Of a DNA stretch of 64,000 nucleotides, positions 13,096-23,367 are shown one piece after another. Origin of the DNA: Corbicula japonica (taxonomy: Eukaryota > Mollusca > Bivalvia > Venerida > Cyrenidae); assembly GCA_038501625.1 (NCBI GenBank), contig JAZAYU010000115.1, positions 276,501 through 340,500 on the forward strand. Direction: 5' to 3'. The notes below the pieces were generated by a model. The model was not told the origin of the DNA and did no database searches. It saw only the letters and a list, made by a program, of their open reading frames with translations. Position 1 is the first letter of the stretch; every line of letters starts with the position of its first letter. Both the position numbers and the translations under genes were made by a program.

Positions 13096-13724
13096 TATAT
13101 ATAAGGAGCAAGGGTTGAAATAGATTCCTTTGTTAACTCATGCTATATATGACATAATATTGCAGCATTCAGAGAGTACCGAGAGGGCATCAAGTTATTG
13201 GCTTCTTCAGATCTGTCCCATTGATTTTGACAGTGTTACTGATTTAAAAGCATTCCTTCTTGTCTTGGGAAGCCTCAATGCTAATCCTGTGTAAAAGACT
13301 GCATGCTAATGTATAAAAGTCCATTATTATTTCTCTGTACTTTCACATTATTCCCTTTAAGCTTATTACAACCAGCTTTTACTCTTCTAATTAATTCAAA
13401 GCACATGGTATGGTGAGGATTTTTCATCTGTGACAGAAAGAATGTGAAAACTTCTAAGAAAATTTCAATATATTAGGCTGTCTTGGTTGGTGTTACCTTG
13501 TTATGACAGAGATTCTATGAAGCTTGTCTATCAAATATAAGGTGAAAATTGTTTAACTATTGATTAAAAGGTGTTATAATCATTGCTGTCATTTTTCGCC
13601 TTCCTCACACTAGGACATTGAAAGCTTATTATTTTGTTTCTACTAATGCATTGATCATGGAGTTTACAAATGTTGGTAATTGTTTTATTCAAACTTTATA
13701 CTTCATGGAATGTTTTGCATCCAG

Positions 13725-13905
13725 TGTGCAACCAGTGTAGATCCAGATCATCCTGCTGAACAGTCTGATCATGATCTTCTCTGTTTGCTTCTTGCAGGTC
13801 AGGTATAAGGGATCTAGATGCAAACAGTGTTAGGTCCAGATCACACTGCGTAAATGTTCAGATCAATCAGGATTTAAACAGGTCACACTTGGGATGTAAG
13901 GGGCA
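13725..13905. mobile_element. Family A MITE, diverged
   Basis: AACCAGTGTAGATCCAGATC, GTCTGATCATGATCTTC and AACAGTGTTAGGTCCAGATC in mirrored order; both TTAA ends are lost. Confidence 0.6.
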
Positions 13906-13982
13906 AAAGAGGCCACATTTTTAACTTGATAAAAGAGGCTACATTTTTAACTTGACAAAAGAGGCCACATTTTTAACTTGGC
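13905..13982. repeat. 26-bp tandem repeat, 3 copies
   Basis: AAAAGAGGCCACATTTTTAA plus CTTGAT, three near-identical units directly after a family A copy. Confidence 0.93.
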
Positions 13983-14111
13983 TATTCAAAGAGTAACTTG
14001 AAATAATATTTTTCATCAAATAATAATCCATAACTCTTCAAATCTTAATAATTGAATTTCCCTTCCACTCCCTTTGTCCCATTCATATCAGTTTACATTA
14101 TTACGTTGCTT

Positions 14112-14336
14112 TTAACCCTTTCCCCCATATACACTCCTTTATGGCATGTGCAAACAGTGTAAATCCAGATCAGCCGGCACATCCAGATCTGAACTGTTCA
14201 CTTTTTTTATTTATTAGGTTATTACTGACCAAAAAAGTGAACAGTGTAGATCCTGATCAGATGGCACGAATGTGCTGGCTTATCTGGATCTACTTTGGTC
14301 ACACATATGCAAGGCATTAAATGGAGTAAAGGGTAA
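14112..14336. mobile_element. Family A MITE
   Basis: TTAACCCTTTCCCCCATATAC at the left and ATGGAGTAAAGGGTAA at the right. The central hairpin is CACTTTTTTTATTTATTAGG / ACCAAAAAAGTGAACAG. Confidence 0.85.
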
Positions 14337-14640
14337 AGTTATCTTATATGAATTAAAATCTTGTCTAGAGTGTATCTCCACAACAGTTACTGTGAAAGGA
14401 AACAATGATTGTTCTAATATTTATTATGGGCAATGCACTAGAACCATGACTTTACCTGAAGTATTTAGAGAATTATTTCCCTTTGAGGTATTTTTTATAC
14501 ACTCTCTACTTTATATAACACGCTTTATGTAAGGTTCCTTATAAATGCAGTTGCAACATTGTTCCATGATAGAAGTCTAGTTTGGAACAAACTTTCCCTT
14601 TTTACTTGTATGATACTAAGTTCATATTATTCTGTTTCAG

Positions 14641-14702
14641 AAAGCAATCAACAAGGTTATCCAAGATGTACCTGCAAGTAACATAGAACACATTACGGAG
14701 AG
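14641..14702 (+). other. Candidate orphan coding exon of an unidentified gene
   Basis: It has a good polypyrimidine tract and acceptor (TTATTCTGTTTCAG, ends 14640) and a strong donor (AG|GTATGT at 14703). Only one of three frames is open; it reads KAINKVIQDVPASNIEHITE plus two bases, a plausible amphipathic helical segment. It would be phase 0 at the start and phase 2 at the end. I do not recognise the protein, and no partner exon with a fitting phase was found. It could belong to a gene whose other exons are outside the window, or be chance. Confidence 0.3.
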
Positions 14703-14747
14703 GTATGTCATTGTTTCTCCAGAACTTTCACATCTTCAAACTGGGCC

Positions 14748-14974
14748 AGCCCTTTACTCCATATATAATGCATGTGCATCCAGTATTGATTGAGATTAGC
14801 CAGCACATCGGTGCCGTCTGATATGGATCTTCATTGGTCACATTGAGGTCAGAAATAACTGAATCTAAAAGCAAACAGGGTACATCCTGAGCAGATGGCA
14901 CAAATATGCCAGCCCATGTGGATCTGCACTGTTGGCCAATGCATTAAAGGTGTATCTGTGGAAAAAAGGTTAAA
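14748..14974. mobile_element. Family A MITE, next to the candidate exon at 14641
   Basis: CCCTTTACTCCATATATAATG at the left and GTGGAAAAAAGGTTAA at the right. It begins 45 bp after the candidate splice donor at 14703. Confidence 0.75.
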
Positions 14975-17514
14975 TAGGCATGCCACAATAAAGAGTTGAT
15001 TTTGATATACCTGTGCAGACATGAAAAATAGGACCTTTAAAGGGATTAGTTGTCTCTTTTATATCTTTTTCTAGGTGCTCTGTATTTCAGCCTGCTAGTA
15101 TGTGTTTTGTTATGGCTTTACTTTGTTACATAGTAGATTTTTTCAGAGATCACAGCTTACATATAATGCACTATTCCTACCAAATGATTTGCCAATTTGC
15201 CTCAGATATTTTATAGCTTAGAGGACTTGGAAGCTTTGCAAGTTTTCAAGAGCGTACACGATGTCTGTCATTGTTGGTGTCATTATGATGCCTAAATTAC
15301 CCAGAATTCTCTTATTTAATTACTAGTATGTGGTTATAAAGCCATTGGGGTTTTGCACCAGGGATGAGCATTACATGTATTTTAATTTAGAGAGGACAGA
15401 ATAAGACACTAGTGCCTCCTGCACTGTCATTAGGTTCTGGTTGCTGGCAGGGTTAATAGGATGCAGAAATAAACTAATTCTTATTGTCATTAGTGTTGTT
15501 AATCATTATTGTACCCAGACTGAATCAATTAGCTGTGGTCTCACTTTGTGTCATACTGGTGTTTTTTTTCTGTTAGTGTACTATTCTTGGAAAGACAAAA
15601 AAGCACTGTATGTTATAACAAATTAATGGTGGCTTTTGTTGCTAGGTATGGTCATATATTCCTCCTCTCACTGCAATTTGTACACACACAACAACAAACA
15701 AAAGGGGTGATTTCATAAATACTCCAGAGTTGCATAAAATTAAAAATCTAGATTTACATCACAGACTTTGTCCTATTTAACCTGTAATGGTTGAGAGAAT
15801 AAAAATTTAACAAAAAAAATGAATTAATAATGAAAAAATCTCTTATTTGTGTGGCAAAATTCCAAGCATTTTGGACCATGATTTTCATTTTGAGAACAGG
15901 CTTCAACCAAAATAATTTAAACAATTTTATTTGTATAATTAAGCCATATTTATATCTTGTTTTGATTTTGGTTTTGGTTAAAAATGGGCCCACTATTTTC
16001 CTGTTTTTAGGCAATTCTTATGCACCATTGTCCATTCTTTTAAAACATTGATCAACAAATATGGTCAAATATCTCAAAGTTTGTAACCAATTGTGTATTC
16101 AAGGGCGTTAAAATTTGCAATGTGTACATCAAAAATTTAAATGTACAGTAATGTAAAATAATTTAAAGGTAGTGTGAATTTTCTTGAACCTTAAGTGTTC
16201 CATGGTCGAATACTGGCCACATGACTATAATGAAGTGCAGCATGAGGAGATAGCAAGATAATTCATTTATCTGAGAAGAGTGATAAGTAAATCTGATTAA
16301 TTAAGTAATAAAAGGACAGAGTTAATTAAGTAATATAACAGAGAAATCTGTGGCAGTTACAACTGATAACCATATAACCTGACCACATGACCTCAGTATG
16401 GTCAGGGTATACCCAATCTTAGACATAACAATGAAGATATTAGTATAATTAAGTACCCTTTATTTTCTGCTGATAAGCCTTGTTGCTGGGTGTTAGGTAT
16501 CATTATTATGCATTCAGCTTGAACATTTGATTTGATGTTATCTAAAACATCCCACACTTGATTGTGTGCTAATAGATAATTAACATTTTGTCTATAATAG
16601 GTCTTAGCAAAATGATACATGTACTAAGAATTTCTTGAAATGATGAAAAAAATCTGTATTTTTTCAATTGAAGAATTAACCTTAAAAAAATCCAAAATAT
16701 TAAATTACAGCATCCTTCACATAACAGCCTAGGTGATACATTAGTAGAGCTCTCATAATCTGATTAATATATTTTACTGAAAGACTAGATATTGAAATTG
16801 TGCCAGTAGATATTTGCCTAAAGAAGAGTGCATGTTGAATCTTTATTATTCAAGTAAAAAGAAAAAAAAAACAGTATATAAATCAAGAACTGTTTGACAC
16901 TTAAAGTTTTCAAAAACAATTTTGCTGCTATTAAAATTCAAGGGCATCAGTTTTATGCATTTGAATATCCTGAAAAAGTTGCTGATTAAAGTTTGCATTA
17001 CATCTCTGTAAACCCTGATTTACTAAGAAATTACTTTGAGGTGATGTACCTCCATAACAAAAAATAATTACTAATAAATACTTTTATAAGTATTAACAAG
17101 CTTGAGGGCAAAGAACACATCATAGAAAAATAAAATTTTTATAACATTTATATAATAAAGTTGAGACTCCATTTTTCATCTGTAATCAGTGGTAAAATAA
17201 TTACAGGAGTCATAAAGTATGCAAATTGCTGTCTGAGACAGTGTAAGTTTCTGATATATTAAGTTCAATAGAAAGTTGATTTTTTAATTTTCTTGAAATC
17301 TGGCTTACGAGATAAAACTGTCTAGAACCAAAGGACATGTCTTGAATTTATTGCATGTAGTGAGATCATATTATGACCAAGCCAAATCTATATAACAGAG
17401 TAAGCATTACAGAGATTTTGAAAAAATAAAAGAAATGTAATTAGCAGCCTTTTCACATATTTTGCAAAATTATATTTTTATTAACTTGTTCATTTTGATT
17501 CCTTTAATCCATGA
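14975..17514. other. AT-rich non-coding DNA
   Basis: I see no exon, RNA gene or intact repeat in this stretch; short frames here have no domain signal. Confidence 0.55.
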
Positions 17515-17629
17515 GTTATGTTTTATCCCTTCAGCAAACACATTTTTGCCATGTGATTTAGATCTGCACAGTTTGCTTTTATAATTATTAGTTATTTCTG
17601 ACCAAGAAATGACCAATGTAGATCCAGCA

Positions 17630-17870
17630 AATTGAATATGTAGTGAGCACATAGAAAGAATTCAGTCAGCAAATTTAATATGTGGTAAGCACATGGAAAT
17701 AATTTTATTCAGCAATCCTGAATTGTAGTAAGCAAGAAAGAATTTGAGTCTTCAAACTTAATATGTAGCTAGCTCATGTACAGAATTTGTGTAATTAAAC
17801 TTGATATGTACATATCACATATAAAATATGAGTAAGCAAACTTGATATGTAGCACATGTAAAGACTTTGC
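17630..17870. repeat. Diverged tandem repeat, about five units of 45-60 bp
   Basis: Recurring AGCAAACTTGATATGTAG, AGCACATG and AAGAATTTGAGT blocks with drift between units. Confidence 0.55.
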
Positions 17871-17874
17871 ATGG

Positions 17875-17995
17875 AATCACATTTTCGGACTACTTATGCC
17901 ATCTGATCAGGATCTACACTGTTCATTAGGTTATTTCTAACCAAGATGTGATCAGTGCCGATCCATATACAGCACTGGTCGCATGAGTGTTAAAA
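17875..17995. mobile_element. Family A MITE fragment
   Basis: CCATCTGATCAGGATCTACAC, ATTAGGTTATTTCTAACC and GATCAGTGCCGATCC are present; the ends are degraded. A weaker fragment lies at 17515-17630. Confidence 0.6.
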
Positions 17996-18659
17996 TGATG
18001 TATATTTAGAGTTAAGGCTTAATAAATTCACAGAATATTTTGCATGGACCGAAACACCACGTAGCTAAGGTAAATATTGGTTAATGAAAAAAAGGTAAAA
18101 TCTGAACTAAGTAGTTTAAGGTGAGGGACACAACACCTACAAAATCTGGTCTCCACATTACTGCCACAGCCAATAATGGTTAGATTATTTATGGGGGTGT
18201 TAATGTCTGTGTGCTGTTGTCAGTGTTGGTATGATGAGCACCACAGTCTGTTAGAGATGGTGGTAGGATAGAGAAACCTCAACAACTGCAAACAATTATG
18301 TTATCTTCATGCTAATTGTGTTCTTACACTAAGGAATTATCAGAGGTAATTATAGACAAATAGTACAGTAATTATTGCTTTTATTGCTTGCAATATAATG
18401 TCATAATTAGCCGGTATTAAAGTGCACATTTGCTGTAGCATGTTTCATTGAAAACCTGGTTATAAGCTTGTAAGCATATCAAAATAATATTATAAAAGAT
18501 ATATTCTGGTATATTGCAGGCTTGATATTACAAAGAAATTGAAAATATTAAACTTTATTTTTAATGTTCATGTTTTGTTTCTCAAACTATATAAATTGTA
18601 TATAATAAGCACACTTGAAAAGAAGAGTTAAAAAATCCTCCAAGTAAAAAGTGGGGCAG

Positions 18660-18868
18660 TTAACCCTTTCCTCCATATATACACATTTTTACGCATCCTT
18701 GCCGTCTGATCAGGATCTGCACTGGTCGCATTTTGGTCAGAAATAACCTGAGGAATAAAAAAGCGAACAATGCAGATCCTGATCAGATGGCACAGATCTG
18801 CTGGCTGATCTGGATCTACACAGTGTTCGTCCACGCTATAAAAGCTTATCTATGGAGGAAAGGGTTAA
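18660..18868. mobile_element. Family A MITE
   Basis: Clean ends TTAACCCTTTCCTCCATATA and TATGGAGGAAAGGGTTAA. Internal ATCAGGATCTGCACTGGTCG mirrors GCAGATCCTGATCAGATGGC. Confidence 0.9.
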
Positions 18869-19111
18869 AATAATCATATTCCTTTTATTTAATGTATAAT
18901 TTTTGTCTTTTCTTAAAAAGTTGTGGAGAATAGAGTTTTTGTACGGCAAGATATTGTCAACTAGACTTTGTCTTTAAACAGCTGAGCTATCCCTGAATCA
19001 CTAAGATGGTCAAGGAAAACAAATCTGCATGGAAGTCGAACTACTTCATGAAGTTACCATACCTGTGAACTTAAAATGCAACCCCATGTATCAAATAAGT
19101 TATTTTGTCTA

Positions 19112-19225
19112 CTAACCCTTTGCTCCATGCTCATAGGCAGTCTTTTCAGGATCAGAATGTTTATTTCTTGGTCATAAATAAGTGCAATAATGTATAAGTG
19201 AACAGTTATGATCAGACTGCTGATC
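19112..19225. mobile_element. Family A MITE, right part replaced by a family E MITE
   Basis: ACTAACCCTTTGCTCCATGC, TTCTTGGTCATAAATAAG and GTGAACAGTTATGATCAG, then an abrupt switch into family E sequence at 19226. Confidence 0.5.
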
Positions 19226-19377
19226 TGGGCTGAAGGTTATAAAACTGAGCATGGAAACCAGTCTCAAATCTCAAGCATCTGATTGGCTGAAATGGCGACC
19301 AGTCGCCATTTCAGCCAATCAGATGCTTGAGATTTGAGACTGGTTTCCAATCGCAGCTTAATAACCTCCAGGCCTGG
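19226..19377. mobile_element. Family E palindromic MITE
   Basis: The most perfect copy: the arms from AACCAGTCTCAAATCTCAAG to CTTGAGATTTGAGACTGGTT fold back around GGCGACCAGTCGCC. The right flank carries TAATAACCTCCAGGCCTG. Confidence 0.85.
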
Positions 19378-19871
19378 ATCAGCACAAGTGGCACATAGGA
19401 CTTGAAGCGGTATCTGTGGAGTTATGAGTTTGGAAAGCCAAAACACCAGTATCAACATACTGTGTAATATTGAACTTGAGAATTATTTAATGTGTTAGTT
19501 TTTATTTTGACAGAATATAATAAACTCAGTCAGTCTGTCAGTAAGAGGTACCATTTCATTATGTTTTAAACATAACTGGTATTTTAAGGTAAATCTAGCT
19601 AAAGTCAATTCTAAGATAAATGTTAAGAACAATGATAGGAGTTTGAAATATAAATTTTAGGATGTTTGATCTGATTTATCAAAGTTCAACATATAAAAAT
19701 TTATCTTTATTCTCTTATACTCTCTACTGAAGTACAAAACAGAATGAATTCAATAAGTAATCTTTTATTTTTTTATGTTAATAAGACAAAAAATGTCATG
19801 TTCAGATCATTCATATTTAATTTGTTCAGCATCTCCAGTGCCTTAAGTGCCTATGTTGTTTCACATTCCAG

Positions 19872-19996
19872 TGAGAAGTAACTGGTAAATGGCCTGACTG
19901 GGACATCGAGACCTTGACCTTTCCCCCATCATTTGGACCATCCACCATTCCCTAGGCTGTCTAGTCTGTTCATTTACTCAGAGACCAGTATCTCAG
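19872..19996 (+). other. Candidate non-coding (5'UTR) exon
   Basis: A pyrimidine-rich acceptor (TTGTTTCACATTCCAG) and a consensus donor (CTCAG|GTAAGC) bound 125 nt of repeat-free sequence that is more C-rich than its surroundings. All three frames contain stops, so it can only be untranslated. It could be an upstream exon of the PCBP transcript, which must have one, but nothing in the sequence ties the two together. Confidence 0.2.
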
Positions 19997-20331
19997 GTAA
20001 GCTTTAGTGGTGGTACAATTTACTAAAATTCTGCCTGGAAGTTTGACTTGTGTGACATTTTATCCCCTAGTTAGGAAGCAGAAAGATAATCCCTGGTTCA
20101 CACACATACGTTTTAATGTTGTTTTTCTGTTCACACAATCCAAATGTCACAATTGCTTCATTGTCACATACCCAATAAAAGTGCAAAATACCAGAGTCAG
20201 TTCTTGAATTGTTTTAGGGAAATATTTTGCAGAAATGTTTTGAGCAAAGACCCCAGTCAGATAAGCAGGCTGATGTTAGTCTACACTAGTGGCAGATGGG
20301 AGATGATCTGTGCTTAGAACCTAACCCTTTA

Positions 20332-20543
20332 CCCAATAGAAAACACCTTAATTGACTTGGTGAACAGTGTAGATCCAGATCAGCTGTCACATCCATGCTG
20401 TCTGATCAGGATTTACACTTTTGCTTTTCTGACCAAAAAGGAAACATAGCAGATCCTGAACAGATGGCATGGATGTGCGTGCAGATCTGGATCTAAACTG
20501 TTAAGACATGCAATAAAATGCTTATATGTGGAGTAAAGGGTTA
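20332..20543. mobile_element. Family A MITE
   Basis: TAACCCTTTACCCAATAG at the left and GTGGAGTAAAGGGTTA at the right, with GTGTAGATCCAGATCAGC and CAGATCTGGATCTAAAC. A second fragment follows at about 20625-20720. Confidence 0.85.
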
Positions 20544-20988
20544 GAGCATTAGCTATCAAGCTCAGTGCCATTTGTTTTAATGTCATTATAAGATTTTAAC
20601 AGCACACCTAAATCACACAGATCTACAATCAAAACTGTTCGCTTCTTAGGTCAAAAATAATCTAATACGGTGTAGATCTTGAACAGACTGCACAGATGTA
20701 CAAGGTGCCCTGGAGACAACTTTCTCAATTTTTGGCAATTTGAGACTGGTCTCCATTCTTGGTTTATGATCTTGGACCCTGGATCTGCACTGGGATATAA
20801 TTATGTGGTATCCATAGAAAACAGTGTGAATATTTAAAAGTTATTTTTGGAAGTTTTGGATAAAATAGTGAAACCATTGATGTGGTTAAAATGTTGTCAG
20901 TCTTGATGCAATTTTTGTGATGAAATTCTTCATCTGGAAGACATGTTGATTGAATTCTGTTGGTTGAATTCTCATCTTTATCAACAGT

Positions 20989-21107
20989 GCCCAAGATTAT
21001 AAAACCCAGCTTGGAAACCAGGCGACTGGTTGGTCACCATTTCAGTCAATCTGATGCTTGAGATTTGAGACTTGTTTCAAATCTCAATCTAATAACTTTC
21101 AGCCCTG
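20989..21107. mobile_element. Family E MITE, internally shortened
   Basis: It has GCCCAAGATTATAAAACCCAG at the left and AGATTTGAGACTTGTTTC at the right; part of the left arm is missing. Confidence 0.65.
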
Positions 21108-21112
21108 ACCAC

Positions 21113-23034
21113 TTAAGAACTCTTTATGATTTGCCATGCTTTCTTTACTTATCCTTCGCTTTACTAAAGAAACCATGTGTATTGTTTATTAAAGGTAAGA
21201 CGCAAAAAATTTAACCTGCAAAAACTTTATTAAGTCGTACAAGTTTCAGAGCCAAAAAGAGATTTACCTTTCATATGGAAAAAGGCAGATTTTGCTGGGA
21301 ATGATATACTGAACAATGTGAAAGTGATCGAGGAATCCTGTCATATTTCTGTGCTGCTATGATCTACCATAATTTCTTACAATTTGTCTACACACTGAAC
21401 AGAATTTTTACTTGCATGTTTAGAGCTTTTTGTTAATCATAAATACCCTGGTGAAGTAGAAGTCTCCAAATAGTGATAGTTTCATCATGTAGATATAATT
21501 ATGATGGTTTGTTTTTTTGCACCTATATTACCAACTGGAACCATATGTTACCACTGATAAGCCATGGTATTAATTGTTTATATTTAGAGAGAACTTTGCA
21601 AGAGAGAATGACATCTCATAGAATGGTTCAGATTCCCTGGATTACTGAGGGTATTTGGATGTAGGTGAACCTAGGAAAAAAACTTGGATATTCTGTCTTA
21701 GTGCTAAACATGAGAGCACAGTTATATGTTGAGGAGTTATGTCCATGATATATTGCTTATATCTTCCACAGGAAAGTGAGATAGCTTATACACATTCCCT
21801 AGACCCTTATGCTAAAAGAAAGCCATCTGTCATTGCCATGCATTTTTGTCGACTTCTACTCAGTAACCACTAATGGCATTGGTTTGAATCTTTACATAGT
21901 TGTTTGACCAAAGGGAAAAGTTTTTTTTCTAAGTTATGCCTCTTTTTAATGTTTGTTTCGATTAGGTCCTGGTTCTTTCCAGTAATCATCCAAAGTACAG
22001 GGTTGGAGATTCTTTTTACTGTAGAAACCACAGGAACAAGGTTTTGGCTTTAACTCTCTAATTGGAAAAGGCAATACAATGATATAATGATCCATTTGTA
22101 CATCCATCCATCCATCCATCCATCCATCCATCCATCCATCCCATCCCATCCCATCCCATCCATCCCATCCCATCCCATCCCATCCATCTGTCACAAAAAG
22201 TTAATATTGGCAATAACTTTGATATTTGTAAATATTGTGTTGTGGATTGTGACGAAGGCAAAATCTTAAGGTGAAGGTCAGATTTGACCAAATTATGCCC
22301 GCTATTTGCACTTGGATTATGTCTTGAAAAGCCATTTCTTAATATATCTTTACCAGGCTAACAGTCATTGTTGTTGTTGTTTTTTGACAATGTACCAGAG
22401 GGCAAGACAAGTGTTCAAATGATCACCTATCAAGTATAACTGTTTACTGCATATAAATCAGAGTTATTGCCCCTTGTTCCTTTGAATTTTGGTGTAGGTT
22501 TTGGGTTGTCTCCACCTTTTTAAGAAAACAGAAATTTAACCCTTTTAAAGTGTAGGGATCTACACTGTTTATCCTGTTATTCAATCAATAATTTCCTTTA
22601 AATGAAATTGGAATCCACTACATTAACTTAACAGTTTTTAGTGGTATGTACTTTACTGTGCAATATTTCAGGACAACAACAAAAGTCATCATGGCCTAAA
22701 AGGTCTTCAGACAACAGAAAAAATGTAATTATTTATTTTTGTAGCTCAACATTAAAGCATATTGAAGAAAAAGTGTTTTGATGTTTAACTGAAGGAAATT
22801 ATGGCAAGGAATTCATTACATAACTACCGTGCATCCTATTACCAAACAGTTCACCTATTAATTAGACAAGCTGTTTTATCCTTCTGTTCCACTTAAGAAG
22901 AGCAAATTATTTAGATTACTCAGATAACAGGCTAACCCATCTCCAGCTTCTCAGGTTTTTATTCTCACATCTCATTTGCATATCACTATGGAACTCTGGG
23001 AGCTTGTCTGCTTATAAACATGTAACATTCAGGG
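21113..23034. other. Non-coding DNA with simple repeats
   Basis: Apart from the microsatellite at 22101-22188, a decayed HINE-like patch (AAGGTGAAGGTCAG, GAGTTATTGCCCCTTG) lies at 22270-22490. No gene. Confidence 0.5.
22101..22188. repeat. (CATC)n/(CCATC)n microsatellite
   Basis: About ten CATC tetramers pass into CCATC pentamers and back. Short frames over it, rich in HPSI or GWDGM residues, are artefacts. Confidence 0.97.
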
Positions 23035-23240
23035 CAGATCTAGGGGTTTTAGTGTGGTTGCACACACTGCCTTTTAAGGCATCAATATTTAACTTTTATG
23101 GGGATTTTGGCCAAAAAGTTGGAAAGTGTCATGCAAGTACTCTAAGACCTCCCCCAAACAAAGACCACAACCGCCCCCCCCCCCCACCCCACCCCCCCCC
23201 CACCCCCCCCCCCCCTTTATGGAAATCTTGCATACAACAC
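23035..23240. repeat. Interspersed repeat G, copy 1, with a C-rich tract
   Basis: It shares ordered segments with 35828-36010: GCAGATC.AG, GGTTG, CAATATTTAA, AAGTTGGA, CTAAGAC and GGAAATCT. It includes an expanded C/CA tract at 23171-23215. Confidence 0.5.
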
Positions 23241-23367
23241 TGAACATATTTGAGCAAGAAGACTAGCAGGAATATGTGTGGTGCACCACTGGTTTAGGCC
23301 AGGATGTCCGGAAATCATCGTTTTTGGTTGGAGTAAGGTGATGATTTAGCAGTTTTTCTACCTTTTT

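Larger units (their letters stand above)
10451..13118. mobile_element. Family A MITE, split by a HINE and carrying a hairpin insertion
   Basis: The left arm is 10451-10560 (TAATCCTTTCCTC start, GTGTAGATCCAGATC core, ends in CTGCTTTTT). The right arm resumes at 12910 (TTTTATTTG, AAAAAGCAAGC, CAGATCCTGATCAG) and ends with GGAGCAAGGGTTGAA near 13118. Removing 10561-12909 and 13021-13097 restores a normal roughly 240 bp family A copy. This gives the insertion order: MITE first, then HINE and hairpin. Confidence 0.75.

Noticed and set aside
22087..22269. Frames rich in HPSI or GWDGM across 21946-22291
   Set aside because: Pure translation of the CATC/CCATC microsatellite.
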